Positions 1-9,376 are shown, numbered from the stretch's first letter. The stretch is 64,000 nucleotides of DNA from Bacteroidaceae bacterium (GCA_024398435.1 JAKSJD010000003.1:1-64000); one strand, 5' to 3'. Numbers and translations: made by a program. The notes: generated by a model not told the origin, from the sequence alone.

Positions 1-7
1 TCCATAC

Positions 8-57
8 AGCGGACCTTCAGGACACACAACAGTCTTGGAGGTCCGCTTGTTTTTTTG
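8..57 (+). terminator. Rho-independent terminator of a gene upstream of the window
   Basis: Arms AGCGGACCT (8-16) and AGGTCCGCT (39-47) pair perfectly over 9 bp and are followed by a T-rich run. It probably ends a plus-strand gene lying before the window. Confidence 0.75.
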
Positions 58-60
58 TTA

Positions 61-120
61 GCCCCCTCCCATCTCCCAAAAAGAGATAGCCCCCTCCTAA
101 CCTTTCCAAAAGGGGAGGGA
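61..120. repeat. CCCCTCC-type intergenic repeat, two units
   Basis: Two units beginning AGCCCCCTCC, about 28 bp apart, each ending in an A-rich stretch, with a final GGGGAGGGAG that can pair back to CCCCTCC. Related CCCC/GGGG tracts lie at 14821-14858, at 31764-31785, and inside a coding sequence at about 17195-17235. The rest of the first 318 bases is AT-rich with no gene visible. Confidence 0.6.
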
Positions 121-278
121 GTGAAAAACGGTGAGTCAACGGGTCAACAAGGAGATTCTTGTACATTATACCATATACTTAAATGTGTATGTAAATATTT
201 TTAACCTATTCGAATAAATTTTTTTATATATTTGTTGATTTTCAGTATTAGAATTATTGAGTTATTTAGAATTTGTTG

Positions 279-286
279 TATATTTG
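279..286 (+). promoter_or_regulatory. -7 box upstream of the YraN gene
   Basis: TATATTTG matches the Bacteroidetes -7 consensus TAnnTTTG and lies 32 bp before the ATG at 319. Confidence 0.5.
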
Positions 287-318
287 CAAATAAAATATAT
301 TCCTGAAATACAGCAATA

Positions 319-738
319 ATGAGTCATAATTGGGAACTAGGACAAATAGGTGAGGAATTGGCTGCTACATACCTCATGAACAAGGGCTATCGTATATTGC
401 ATCGTAACTGGAACCTGCATCGTGGTTGCGAGTTGGATATCGTGGCCATGAAAGATGGCAAGTTGCATTTTGTGGAGGTGAAGACTCGCTCAAGGGCTTA
501 TGAGTGGAAAGGGGGCAGACCTGAGGAGGCTGTGGATATACGGAAATTGAGAAATATGGGGCGTGCTATCATGTATTATCGTGCCTATTTTCATCGAACA
601 GAGGAATTTTGTATTGATATTATTGGCATTATATATCGTTCGGATTCTGACTACGACCTTAACTTCATGGAGAATATTTCGATTCCAGTTAAGAGTACTT
701 GTTATACATCGAGAGGAAAATATACTAAATATTCGTAA
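319..738 (+). CDS. YraN/UPF0102 family endonuclease-like protein
   Basis: 139 aa. The N-terminal half has the UPF0102 pattern: GQIGEELAATYL at residues 8-19, then a restriction-endonuclease-like core with D40 (ELDIVA), E53 and K55 (FVEVKTRS), which form the PD-(D/E)XK-type metal site. The family is widespread and usually about 120 aa. Its cellular role is not settled, although a link to Holliday-junction or DNA processing is often proposed. It has its own promoter, and a strong bidirectional terminator follows, so it is likely monocistronic. Confidence 0.85.
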   Translation: MSHNWELGQIGEELAATYLMNKGYRILHRNWNLHRGCELDIVAMKDGKLHFVEVKTRSRAYEWKGGRPEEAVDIRKLRNMGRAIMYYRAYFHRTEEFCIDIIGIIYRSDSDYDLNFMENISIPVKSTCYTSRGKYTKYS

Positions 739-744
739 ATGTTT

Positions 745-790
745 ATTAATAACAAAAGAGCAATCAATCGGTTGCTCTTTTGTTATTAAT
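745..790. terminator. Bidirectional terminator between convergent genes
   Basis: A perfect 19-bp stem (745-763 with 772-790) and 8-nt loop, with A-rich and T-rich ends inside the arms. It serves the plus-strand YraN gene and the minus-strand C1 peptidase gene. Confidence 0.9.
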
Positions 791-807
791 ATAGTATTTT
801 GCTTTGA

Positions 808-2001
808 TTACTTCAGACCGAGTTTCTTGGCAATGTCTTTTGGAATGGCGTTCTTGTTTACGAGGAAGTCCATGCACTTTGCTACGATGAAGTTTTCTGA
901 CATATACCATGTGCCTTTGTACTCGCCTGTGATACCCCATGAGTTCTTTACCATGTAGTACTTACGGCCGTTCTGGTCCTTTGCGATTCCGTAGATGAGC
1001 ATTCCGTGGTCGTCGGTGAGTTCCCAGTTGTCGAATTCCTTCTGACGCTGTTCCTGTGTAGGAGTCTTTTCCTTTGCTGCGAATCCGAGTTGGATGGTCT
1101 TTGCTCTCTTTTCAGCTGCTGTCATCTTGAGCCAGCGTGCCATGTCTGAACCTTCGAGATCCTGTGGTGTTTCTGTGTCGTAGAGAATTGCAAGTCCCTG
1201 ACGAGTGAATCCATCTTCTGAAACATCACCACCCCATGCTACTGTATATCCGTTCATGACTGCATTGTCGATAACGCGTGCCATCTCGTCGATTGGGAGG
1301 TTCCAGCTGCCTGGCTGACGCCAGTTGTCCTGTACTTCTACAGGGAACTGCTCGTAGAATGGATGATGGGTGTAGGATGTAATTGATACGTAGTCGTTCC
1401 AATCAAGTCCGAGACTCTTTGAGAATTCCATTGGTGTGTATTCCTTGCCTTCGTAAGTGAACTTCTCTGGGCACTTGCCAAGATATGAATCGAGGATTCC
1501 CTGAAGTCCGCCTTTCCAGTTTGGAGTGATGGTCTTTGCTGTGCTCTTTGCCACTGCATCGACATAAGGAGTCATGATAGCGAAGAACTCGTTGAAATTG
1601 TTGAGTGTGTCGCCATACATTGTGCCTGGAAGTGGCATTGCTTCTTCTGGGCAGATTCCGTAGGTTTTGAGAACATAGAGTACGTCGTAGGCAGAACCGC
1701 CTTCAGAGAACTGTGCATCTCCGTGCATACGAACCTTTACGGTAGCGCGGTCCATGTAGTTCTTGTTGCAGACGAACATCTCGCAGAGGTCGTAAGTCTT
1801 GCCCGACTTCTTGAGAATTTCGGCCTCGAAGAATGAGAGGGTTGAATAGTTCCAACATGTGCCAGAACGGGCTTGGTTCTTTACGCTTGTGATAGGGATT
1901 TCCTTAACGACAGTGAAAATTGGCTTGTCGTTCTTTGCTTCCTGAGCAAATGCAGTGAATGTAGATGCAAGCAGGGTAGCGATTAATAATGCTTTCTTCA
2001 T
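808..2001 (-). CDS. C1 family cysteine peptidase (aminopeptidase C/bleomycin hydrolase-like), secreted
   Basis: 397 aa with an N-terminal signal peptide ending near FAQ (residues 1-19). The papain-fold triad is visible: Cys49 in SGTCWNYST, His near residue 331 in DDHGMLIYG and Asn near 352 in VKNSWG. Aminopeptidase C enzymes of Bacteroidales share this arrangement. The signal peptide points to periplasmic or lipoprotein-like export and peptide trimming outside the cytoplasm. It lies downstream of the Xaa-Pro aminopeptidase gene on the same strand, so the two may work together on peptides. No -7 box is obvious in the 108-bp gap, which holds palindromic repeats. Confidence 0.88.
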   Translation of the reverse strand: MKKALLIATLLASTFTAFAQEAKNDKPIFTVVKEIPITSVKNQARSGTCWNYSTLSFFEAEILKKSGKTYDLCEMFVCNKNYMDRATVKVRMHGDAQFSEGGSAYDVLYVLKTYGICPEEAMPLPGTMYGDTLNNFNEFFAIMTPYVDAVAKSTAKTITPNWKGGLQGILDSYLGKCPEKFTYEGKEYTPMEFSKSLGLDWNDYVSITSYTHHPFYEQFPVEVQDNWRQPGSWNLPIDEMARVIDNAVMNGYTVAWGGDVSEDGFTRQGLAILYDTETPQDLEGSDMARWLKMTAAEKRAKTIQLGFAAKEKTPTQEQRQKEFDNWELTDDHGMLIYGIAKDQNGRKYYMVKNSWGITGEYKGTWYMSENFIVAKCMDFLVNKNAIPKDIAKKLGLK

Positions 2002-2044
2002 GTTTCTTGAAATTATGAATGGTTAAATGATAAACTTTTTGAGA

Positions 2045-2097
2045 TTCAAGAGCAAAACTCTTGAACACTGAACAGGAGCCGAGCTCCTGAACACGAA
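2045..2097. repeat. Tandem 26-bp palindromic units
   Basis: TTCAAGAG/CTCTTGAA (2045-2065) is followed 26 bp later by CAGGAGC/GCTCCTG, each ending in TGAACAC, and then by a partial third unit (AGAGAACTCTTT). Each unit can form a small hairpin. It sits between the stop of the Xaa-Pro aminopeptidase gene and the start of the C1 peptidase gene. Confidence 0.65.
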
Positions 2098-2109
2098 ACA
2101 GAGAACTCT

Positions 2110-3507
2110 TTATCTTTGGAGGAATGCTTCGAGATCGGCGATGTGGTAAGGAATCATCTTTTCTCCGAGAACACGGCAACCATTGTTGGTGATAAGGATA
2201 TCGTCTTCGATGCGGATTCCGCCAAAATCGCGATAGGATTCGAGAAGATCATAGTTGATGAACTCAGTGAACTTCTTCTCTGCTTTCCACTTGTCGATAA
2301 GGGCAGGAATGAAGTAGATGCCTGGTTCGTCGGTGAGAATCCATCCTGGCTGTATGCGTCGGCCGCAGCGGAGACAATCGGTGCCGAACTGTGTGGATGG
2401 GCGTACTTCATCATCGAACCCTACATAGACTTGTCCGAGTCCTTCCATATCGTGAACGTCCATTCCCATCATGTGTCCGAGTCCGTGCTGGAGGAACATT
2501 GCATGAGCTCCGGCTTGTACAGCCTCTTCTGTGTCGCCTTTCATAAGGCCTATCTCCTTGAGACGGTCGGTCATAAGACGGCATACATCGAGATGCATGT
2601 CCATCCACTTGAGATTAGGGCGGGCCTTCTCGATTACGAGGTCGTGGCATGCCTCCACGATGCTGTATATCTCTTTCTGCTTTTGAGTGAACTTGCCGCT
2701 GATAGGGGTGACGCGAGTATTGTCGGAACAGTAGTTGTTTACTGTTTCAGCTCCTGCGTCGCAAAGCATGAGTCGTCCGGCTTCAAGAGGATTGAGTGAT
2801 GGGTCGCCATGGAATATCTCGCCATGCATGGTGAGGATAGAAAGGAATGACACCTTGCAGCCGCGGCTTGTACAGATGCCTTCCATAATGCCGGCAACTT
2901 CCTTCTCCGTAACTCCAGGCTTGCAGGCTTTCATAGCAGCTGTGTGCATGTCGTAGCCAATAGCCATAGCGCGTTCGATTTCCTCAACTTCTTCCTGACT
3001 CTTCACAGCACGCATATCGACAACAGCCTTTATGAGCTTGACTGATGCTGCATTGCGAGTCTGAAGTGGATGAATGCCAATAAGGTCGCCTATCTGAATC
3101 ATGATGTCGTGGCGATAAGGAGGGAGAAAGTGAATTTCCTGTCCGCTTGCCTTTGCTGATGCCACCATCTTTTCGAGTTGAGCCATTGGGTCTGTGTTGC
3201 TGACACCCACTTCGGCAGCAAGATCGTGAACGGATGGAACGAAACCAGTCCAGATAATATCTTCGATGTCGATATCATCGCCAATGAGGTATTCCTTGTC
3301 GGCATCTACATCGATTACTCCAACAAGTCCGTCGCGCTGCTGACCGAAGTAGTAGAGAAACGAACTGTCCTGACGGAACTTGTAGGCATTGTTAGGATAG
3401 TTGGATGGTGCTTCGTTGTTTCCGAAAATAAGGATAAGTCCGCTACCCATCTTTTGCTTGAGCATGTTTCGACGCTCGATATAGGTTTGTTTTGCAAATG
3501 CTATCAT
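2110..3507 (-). CDS. Xaa-Pro aminopeptidase, M24B family
   Basis: 465 aa, the usual length for PepP-type enzymes, with an N-terminal creatinase/prolidase-like domain and a C-terminal pita-bread catalytic domain. Metal ligands can be read in order: two Asp in LCDAGAE and CSDNTR, His in HGLGHMMGMDVHD, Glu in TDEPGIYF and Glu in GGIRIEDD. It releases an N-terminal residue before proline and is cytoplasmic (no signal peptide). A -7 box at 3542-3549 gives it its own promoter between nifJ and this gene. Confidence 0.93.
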   Translation of the reverse strand: MIAFAKQTYIERRNMLKQKMGSGLILIFGNNEAPSNYPNNAYKFRQDSSFLYYFGQQRDGLVGVIDVDADKEYLIGDDIDIEDIIWTGFVPSVHDLAAEVGVSNTDPMAQLEKMVASAKASGQEIHFLPPYRHDIMIQIGDLIGIHPLQTRNAASVKLIKAVVDMRAVKSQEEVEEIERAMAIGYDMHTAAMKACKPGVTEKEVAGIMEGICTSRGCKVSFLSILTMHGEIFHGDPSLNPLEAGRLMLCDAGAETVNNYCSDNTRVTPISGKFTQKQKEIYSIVEACHDLVIEKARPNLKWMDMHLDVCRLMTDRLKEIGLMKGDTEEAVQAGAHAMFLQHGLGHMMGMDVHDMEGLGQVYVGFDDEVRPSTQFGTDCLRCGRRIQPGWILTDEPGIYFIPALIDKWKAEKKFTEFINYDLLESYRDFGGIRIEDDILITNNGCRVLGEKMIPYHIADLEAFLQR

Positions 3508-3541
3508 ATTGATTTGATTGGTTTTGTTGCTATTTGAATGA

Positions 3542-3549
3542 CAAAGATA
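3542..3549 (-). promoter_or_regulatory. -7 box of the Xaa-Pro aminopeptidase gene
   Basis: On the minus strand it reads TATCTTTG, 34 bp before the start codon at 3507. Confidence 0.6.
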
Positions 3550-3602
3550 ATGAAAAAAAGCATAATGTAGGATGCCGAATGATAGTTTTCTTTATAAAAA
3601 GA

Positions 3603-3639
3603 ATAAAAAAAGGTGGAAACCCGTTGAAAGTTCCCACCT
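3603..3639 (-). terminator. Terminator of nifJ
   Basis: On the minus strand AGGTGGGAAC and GTTTCCACCT form a stem around an 8-9-nt loop, followed by a run of T. It starts 23 bp after the nifJ stop codon. Confidence 0.85.
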
Positions 3640-3661
3640 AATTAATATTTATGCAATAATG

Positions 3662-6600
3662 TTATTCAACTGAATAGTCGAGCTTGCTCATGCGAACATA
3701 AGTTGCGTATCTGTGCTGTGCAGCCTTCTTCGCAGCATCGAAGAGTTCCTGTGCCTCTGCTGGCTTTGCCTTCTTGAGTGAGAGATAACGAACTTCGCCA
3801 TCGAGGAATTCCTGGAACTTATCCCACTGAGGTTCCTTGCTGTCGAGCTGGAATGGATTCTTACCCTGTTCTGCAAGGCGTGGGTCGAAACGCCAGAGAT
3901 GCCAGTAGCCGCATTCAACAGCCTTAGCCTCTTCTGCCTGGCTCTTACCCATACCGCCCTTAGCCTTAAGACCATGGTTGATACAAGGAGCGTAACCGAT
4001 GATGAGAGATGGTCCTGGATATTCTTCTGCTTCGCGGATTGCCTTCAAGCACTGGTTGTTGTCGGCACCCATAGCAATTTGTGCTACATATACATAGCCG
4101 TAAGTAGCCTGCATAAGACCGAGGTCCTTCTTTGTGATGCGCTTACCACCAGCTGCGAACTGTGCGATTGCACCGATTGGAGTAGCCTTAGATGACTGAC
4201 CACCTGTATTTGAGTAAACCTCAGTATCGATAACGAAGATATTGATGTCTTCACCAGAAGCGAGAACATGGTCGAGACCACCGTAACCGATATCATAAGA
4301 AGCACCGTCGCCACCGATAATCCACTGACTGCGCTTTACGAGGAAGTGGCTGAGTTCCTGGAGTTGCTTGCAGATTGGGCAACCTGCCTTTGCACCTTCT
4401 TCGATGAATGGAACGAGCTTTTCTGCTGCTGCCTTGCTTGCGTCGGCATTGTCCTTGCCAGCAATCCATTCAGCTGCTGCTGCCTTGTAGCCTTCTGGAC
4501 ATTCAGGATGTGCAACTGCTTCGTTGAGCAATGCAACGATGCGAGCTCTCATCTTCTTGTTGGCGAGAGTCATACCGAGACCGAATTCGCAGAAGTCCTC
4601 GAACAATGAGTTAGCCCATGCAGGACCCTGACCCTTTTCGTTCTTGCAATATGGAGTTGATGGGATACTTCCTGAATAGATAGATGAGCAACCAGTTGCG
4701 TTGGCTACGATTTCTCTGTCGCCGAAGAGCTGAGAGATGAGCTTAACGTATGGAGTTTCACCACAACCAGAACATGCACCAGAGAACTCGAAGAGTGGAG
4801 TAGCGAACTGGCTTACGCGTGGATTTGACTTGACATCGAGAAGACCTTGCTTTGTCTTGACATTCTTAACAAGCCAAGCCCAGTTCTTTGCTTCTTCCAT
4901 CTCGCCTTCGAGTGGAACCATCTTGAGAGCCTTGTTGCCCTTCTTTCCTGGACAAACATCTACACAGTTGCCGCATCCGAGACAGTCGAGAACGCCAACC
5001 TGCATGCGGAACTTCATGCCCTTGATAGGAGCTGGAGCCAAAACTGTGAGTGTAGGAGCTTCGAATCCTGCAGCTTCTGCATCATCCATAACGAATGGAC
5101 GGATACAAGCGTGAGGACAAACGAATGCACACTTGTTACACTGAGTACAGTTCTCAGAATCCCATGTAGGAACGAGTGCGCTTACACCGCGCTTCTCGTA
5201 TGCTGCTGTACCTTGTTCCCAAACACCGTCAGGTGAGCACTTGAATGCGCTTACAGGGAGAAGGTCACCGTTCTGAGCATTGATAGGACGAACGAGATTG
5301 TTGATGTAGTCAGGATCGTCGTTAGCTTCCTTAACGTCGTCTTCAAGGTCGGCCCAAGCTGGGTCGATAGTCAATGTGCTGTATTCGCCACCACGGTCAA
5401 CTGCTGCATAGTTCATGTTGACAACATCTTCACCCTTCTTGCCATAAGACTTAACGATGAATGCCTTCATCTGTTCGATAGCGAGGTCGACAGGGATGAC
5501 TTCTGTGATGCGGAAGAATGCAGACTGAAGGATAGTGTTGGTACGATTACCAAGACCGATTTCCTGAGCAATCTTAGTTGCGTTGATATAATAAACAGTG
5601 ATGTTGTGCTTTGCGAAGTAACGCTTTACGTTGTTTGGAAGGTTCTTTGCAAGTTCGTCAGCATCCCAGATTGTGTTGAGAAGGAATGTACCATTGTCGC
5701 GAAGACCACGAGTTACATCATACATACGAAGGTATGCCTGAACGTGGCAAGCTACGAAGTTAGGAGTCTTAATCTGATATGTTGAACGAATTGGAGTGTC
5801 ACCGAAACGAAGGTGAGAACATGTGAAACCTCCCGACTTCTTTGAGTCGTAAGAGAAATAAGCCTGGCAGTACTTGTTAGTGTTGTCACCGATAATCTTG
5901 ACAGAGTTCTTGTTAGCACCAACAGTACCATCAGCACCGAGTCCGAAGAACTTAGCTTCGAAGATACCTTCGCCACCGAGAGCCATTTCTTCCTTCAATG
6001 GGAGAGAGAGGAATGTAACGTCGTCGACGATACCGAGAGTGAAGTGGTTCTTTGGTTCTGGCAATTCGAGGTTCTCGTAAACAGAGAGGATGATAGTTGG
6101 AGTTACGTCTGAACTTCCGAGACCATAGCGTCCGCCTACGATGAGAGGAGCATTTTCTTTTCCGTAGAATGCTTCAACAACATCGAGATGGAGAGGTTCG
6201 CAAGATGCTCCAGGTTCCTTAGTACGGTCGAGAACAGCAATGCGCTTACATGTTGCAGGGATTGCCTCGAGCAAGTGCTTCTGAGAGAATGGACGGAAGA
6301 GGTGTACGCTTACCATACCATACTTCTTGCCATTGGCATTAGCATAGTCGATAGCTTCGCGTGCTGCTTCTGTTGCAGAACCCATGAGAACGATAACTTC
6401 TTCAGCGTCTTCAGCTCCATAGTAAGAGAAGAGCTTATATTCACGACCAGTAATCTTGCTGATTTCCTTCATGTAGTCTTCCACTGTTGCAGGAACTGCA
6501 TCATAGTAAGGATTGGAAACCTCACGATGAGCGAAGAATGTTTCAGGGTTTTCAGCCATACCCTTAGCCTGTGGATGTTCTGGGCTGAGAGCGCGAGCGC

Positions 6601-7216
6601 GGAATTCAGAGATTGCCTGCATGTCGACGAGTGGACGGAGGTCTTCCTGATCCATCACTTCAATCTTCTGGTATTCGTGAGATGTACGGAAACCGTCGAA
6701 GAAGTTGATGAAAGGTACGCGGCACTTGATAGAAGCAAGATGTGCAACGGCACTGAGGTCCATAACTTCCTGAACACTGCCTTCTGCCAACATTGCGAAG
6801 CCTGTCTGACGGCAAGCCATAACGTCGCTGTGGTCGCCGAAGATACAGAGTGAGTGACTTGCAACGGTACGTGCACTTACATGGAATACACTTGGAAGAA
6901 GCTCGCCAGCAATCTTGTACATATTTGGTATCATAAGGAGAAGTCCTTGTGATGCTGTGAATGTCGTGGTGAGTGCACCTGCTTGGAGTGAACCATGAAC
7001 AGCTCCTGCTGCACCAGCTTCAGACTGCATTTCCTGCACTGAAACAGTGTCGCCAAATAAGTTTTTACGACCAGCAACAGCCCATTCATCAACATGTTCT
7101 GCCATTGGAGATGATGGGGTGATAGGATAGATAGCTGCTACTTCAGAAAACATGTATGCAACATGTGCAGCTGCTTGGTTACCATCACAGGTAATGAATT
7201 TTTTTTCGTTTGCCAT
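3662..7216 (-). CDS. nifJ: Pyruvate:ferredoxin (flavodoxin) oxidoreductase, single chain
   Basis: 1184 aa, full length for the fused homodimeric form. It converts pyruvate and CoA to acetyl-CoA, CO2 and reduced ferredoxin. The order is an N-terminal pyruvate-binding alpha domain (YPITPSSPMAEHVDEWA near residue 35), the transketolase C-like and gamma domains, two 4Fe-4S motifs (CTQCNKCAFVCPHAC near 690 and CLGCGNCVDVCP near 745), and the thiamine-diphosphate domain with GDGASYDIGYGG and DTEVYSNTGGQSSK. A terminator follows, so it is probably transcribed alone. It is the central fermentative enzyme of such anaerobes. Confidence 0.97.
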   Translation of the reverse strand: MANEKKFITCDGNQAAAHVAYMFSEVAAIYPITPSSPMAEHVDEWAVAGRKNLFGDTVSVQEMQSEAGAAGAVHGSLQAGALTTTFTASQGLLLMIPNMYKIAGELLPSVFHVSARTVASHSLCIFGDHSDVMACRQTGFAMLAEGSVQEVMDLSAVAHLASIKCRVPFINFFDGFRTSHEYQKIEVMDQEDLRPLVDMQAISEFRARALSPEHPQAKGMAENPETFFAHREVSNPYYDAVPATVEDYMKEISKITGREYKLFSYYGAEDAEEVIVLMGSATEAAREAIDYANANGKKYGMVSVHLFRPFSQKHLLEAIPATCKRIAVLDRTKEPGASCEPLHLDVVEAFYGKENAPLIVGGRYGLGSSDVTPTIILSVYENLELPEPKNHFTLGIVDDVTFLSLPLKEEMALGGEGIFEAKFFGLGADGTVGANKNSVKIIGDNTNKYCQAYFSYDSKKSGGFTCSHLRFGDTPIRSTYQIKTPNFVACHVQAYLRMYDVTRGLRDNGTFLLNTIWDADELAKNLPNNVKRYFAKHNITVYYINATKIAQEIGLGNRTNTILQSAFFRITEVIPVDLAIEQMKAFIVKSYGKKGEDVVNMNYAAVDRGGEYSTLTIDPAWADLEDDVKEANDDPDYINNLVRPINAQNGDLLPVSAFKCSPDGVWEQGTAAYEKRGVSALVPTWDSENCTQCNKCAFVCPHACIRPFVMDDAEAAGFEAPTLTVLAPAPIKGMKFRMQVGVLDCLGCGNCVDVCPGKKGNKALKMVPLEGEMEEAKNWAWLVKNVKTKQGLLDVKSNPRVSQFATPLFEFSGACSGCGETPYVKLISQLFGDREIVANATGCSSIYSGSIPSTPYCKNEKGQGPAWANSLFEDFCEFGLGMTLANKKMRARIVALLNEAVAHPECPEGYKAAAAEWIAGKDNADASKAAAEKLVPFIEEGAKAGCPICKQLQELSHFLVKRSQWIIGGDGASYDIGYGGLDHVLASGEDINIFVIDTEVYSNTGGQSSKATPIGAIAQFAAGGKRITKKDLGLMQATYGYVYVAQIAMGADNNQCLKAIREAEEYPGPSLIIGYAPCINHGLKAKGGMGKSQAEEAKAVECGYWHLWRFDPRLAEQGKNPFQLDSKEPQWDKFQEFLDGEVRYLSLKKAKPAEAQELFDAAKKAAQHRYATYVRMSKLDYSVE

Positions 7217-7288
7217 AATGTTTTTTGTATGTTTGTTTGAAATGTGAAATCAAATTGAGGTCTTACACATTATTATAATAATATATAT

Positions 7289-7331
7289 AATAGGTTGGAG
7301 CTTGAGGCAATGTCTTTCATTCCAACCTATT
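7289..7331 (-). terminator. Hairpin after the DUF4143-type ATPase gene
   Basis: A perfect 11-bp stem (AATAGGTTGGA/TCCAACCTATT) with a 21-nt loop, 12 bp after the stop codon. The downstream side is AT-rich rather than a pure T run, and it merges into one copy of the ACACATTATTATA element (7265-7290). Confidence 0.6.
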
Positions 7332-7342
7332 GTTTGCTTGAA

Positions 7343-8524
7343 TTAATAAAGGAATCCGAAGAGCCAGAGCGGAATCTGGTTGCCGTTACCGATTTCGAGT
7401 TGGTTGACAGCAAAGATAACCTTCGACTTGCTCTTGAGTTTTGTTCCGTGTTCGATAACTCTGAATTCCTGCTGTCCGTCGATGAGGAAAGAGCAAATCT
7501 GTCCTGACTTGTTTACCTTATGGTCTTTCCAGATTGTGTTGCAGAAGAAGGTTTCGAGCACGTCATGATAGTCGAATCTCTGTGGATAGAAGCTATACAT
7601 GAGGTTAGAGTTGTGGAGCAAAACGCGTGCAGGTTTCTTTGGGAATTCGTCACCCTTTGAATAAATCATGTTGACGAGTCGTGCTTCCATGAGGTATTTG
7701 ATATAGTTCATCACGGTAGCTCTCGACATTCCGAGTTCCTGTGCGAGTTGGCTTACGTTTGGCACACTGCTTCCGCTGTTGGTGAGCAGATAGAACATTT
7801 GCTTTATCTTTGGCAGGTACTTGAGTTCGATTTGCTTGATTTGAAGAATGTCGACTTCAATCATCATGTTCATCGTCTTGAGAAGGTTCTCGGAATAGTT
7901 CTCTTTTTCAAGGAAGAAAGGATAGAATCCATGATGGAGATATTCCTGGAAGTATTCGCGTGGACTTTCTTTTTCCACGATCTGTGTGGCGATTTCCTTA
8001 TGATAATTGATGATTTGGTCGAGAGTGTATGCAGGGAAATAGTTGCCTGTCTTGAGATTATAGAATTCGCGGAAAGAGAATCCTCTCAAGTTGTATGAGT
8101 CGACTATACCATTTAGCTCGGGGTTTTCTTCCTTCAGACGCATAACCGACGAGCCCGTGAATATGATTTTCAATCCAGGGTATCTGTCGTAGCACTGGCG
8201 AAGCTGATGGCTCCAATCTGGCTGTTTGAATACTTGGTCGATAAGAAGTACCTTACCACCATTATGATAGAATTCACCTGCAAAATTGCAGATTCCGACA
8301 TTCTGTACATAGAAGTTATTTGCATTGATGTACAGGCACTGGTGGTCGTTAGGTGAATAGTGTTCCTTAGCATACTGTAGGAGGAATGTAGTCTTGCCTA
8401 CACCTCTTGCACCTTTAATACCAATCATTCGTCTTTTCCAGTCGATCTCATCCATGAGATCACGACGAACTCGAGCATCCAAATGCTCAACGAGGTACTG
8501 GTGGGTACGGAAGAATGAATCCAT
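7343..8524 (-). CDS. AAA-family ATPase with DUF4143-type C-terminal region
   Basis: 393 aa. A P-loop is clear at residues 38-46 (GARGVGKTT), a Walker-B-like LLIDQVF follows, then IIFTGSSVMRL and the LRGFSFREFYNL segment typical of this ATPase group. The C-terminal half contains a winged-helix-like stretch (VSQLAQELGMSRATVMNYIKYL) and a region resembling a defective nuclease fold. These proteins are abundant in Bacteroidetes, and their role is not well established. It has its own promoter and terminator, and no toxin or nuclease partner is next to it. Confidence 0.85.
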   Translation of the reverse strand: MDSFFRTHQYLVEHLDARVRRDLMDEIDWKRRMIGIKGARGVGKTTFLLQYAKEHYSPNDHQCLYINANNFYVQNVGICNFAGEFYHNGGKVLLIDQVFKQPDWSHQLRQCYDRYPGLKIIFTGSSVMRLKEENPELNGIVDSYNLRGFSFREFYNLKTGNYFPAYTLDQIINYHKEIATQIVEKESPREYFQEYLHHGFYPFFLEKENYSENLLKTMNMMIEVDILQIKQIELKYLPKIKQMFYLLTNSGSSVPNVSQLAQELGMSRATVMNYIKYLMEARLVNMIYSKGDEFPKKPARVLLHNSNLMYSFYPQRFDYHDVLETFFCNTIWKDHKVNKSGQICSFLIDGQQEFRVIEHGTKLKSKSKVIFAVNQLEIGNGNQIPLWLFGFLY

Positions 8525-8586
8525 ATAATTTCCTTTCTTTGGTTGTAATTAATTGTGTCCGCTTAGCTAAAGCTAAAATTCTGCTG

Positions 8587-8617
8587 CAAAGTTACAACTT
8601 TTTTTTGAAATTGCAAA
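8587..8617 (-). promoter_or_regulatory. Promoter of the ATPase gene (-33 and -7)
   Basis: On the minus strand TTTG (8614-8617) is followed after 19 bp by TAACTTTG (8587-8594), which fits the Bacteroidetes -33/-7 layout. Confidence 0.6.
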
Positions 8618-8641
8618 GTCGAGTTTGCAAAAAAGTTAAAA

Positions 8642-9352
8642 TTATTTTTTCATCCACCTTTTTCTTTCCTCTTCGGGAAGGTGCTCGATGGCGTATCTAA
8701 GGGCCGTTCGAGGCATCTCTGTGCAATGAAGCGAAAGGAACCTAACTAACTCATTTTCATCGGCATCGCCCAGTTCTCTAAGCATCCATCCGAGGGCTTT
8801 GTGCATAAGATCGTGCTTGTGGGTTAGGGCCAATTCTCCATATTTCCAAACGTATGAAAAATTTCCCTTTTTTATTGGTGTCATTGACGCTACAACCGAC
8901 ATTCTTTGCTCCCAAAGGCAGTCGCTTGCTGATAATTTGTCCATTACTACATCTTTTTCTTTCTGTTCGACCCTCTCATCGAGCAACCATTCGCCAAGGA
9001 TTTTGTAGACACTCAGGTCCACCAAATCCCAGTTGTTGGCCTGTCGGGCATTGCGGAGGTAGAAGTCGACGATTTCGAGACTTTTTGTCCGTTTGTATTG
9101 TTCTACTAGGATGAGAAAACCGCATAGGCGAATTTCGTGCCAAGGGGAGTGGATAAGTATATCGACCTCGCTGAGAGGCAAAGTTTTTGCTTCTTTCACG
9201 ATAGAGCGTGTTTGTGGCACTTTTATGCCGAGAAACTTGTCGCCTTCTCCGTATTGTCCTTTCCCTGTCTTGAAGAATCGTGATAGGTTGGCTTGTTGCT
9301 CTTCGTTGAGCATACTTTCCATAAGTGAGATTACCTCTGCTGCCGTTTTCAT
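8642..9352 (-). CDS. DNA alkylation repair protein, AlkD-like
   Basis: 236 aa from ATG at 9352 (MKTAAEVISLMESML). The longer reading to 9379 would begin upstream of the likely transcription start, because the -7 box overlaps it. The protein is all-helical with HEAT-like repeats (LPLSEVDILIHSPWHEIRLCG, NNWDLVDLSVYKILGEWL), as in AlkD glycosylases that remove bulky alkylpurines. The conserved WDLVD region is present. It is transcribed alone and divergently from the neighbouring phosphatase-fold gene. Confidence 0.88.
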   Translation of the reverse strand: MKTAAEVISLMESMLNEEQQANLSRFFKTGKGQYGEGDKFLGIKVPQTRSIVKEAKTLPLSEVDILIHSPWHEIRLCGFLILVEQYKRTKSLEIVDFYLRNARQANNWDLVDLSVYKILGEWLLDERVEQKEKDVVMDKLSASDCLWEQRMSVVASMTPIKKGNFSYVWKYGELALTHKHDLMHKALGWMLRELGDADENELVRFLSLHCTEMPRTALRYAIEHLPEEERKRWMKK

Positions 9353-9376
9353 ATGGTTATGGTTTGATTTGTTGTG

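Noticed and set aside
7343..8524. DUF4143-type ATPase as part of a defence system
   Set aside because: It stands alone with its own promoter and terminator between metabolic and repair genes; no nuclease, toxin or methylase is adjacent.
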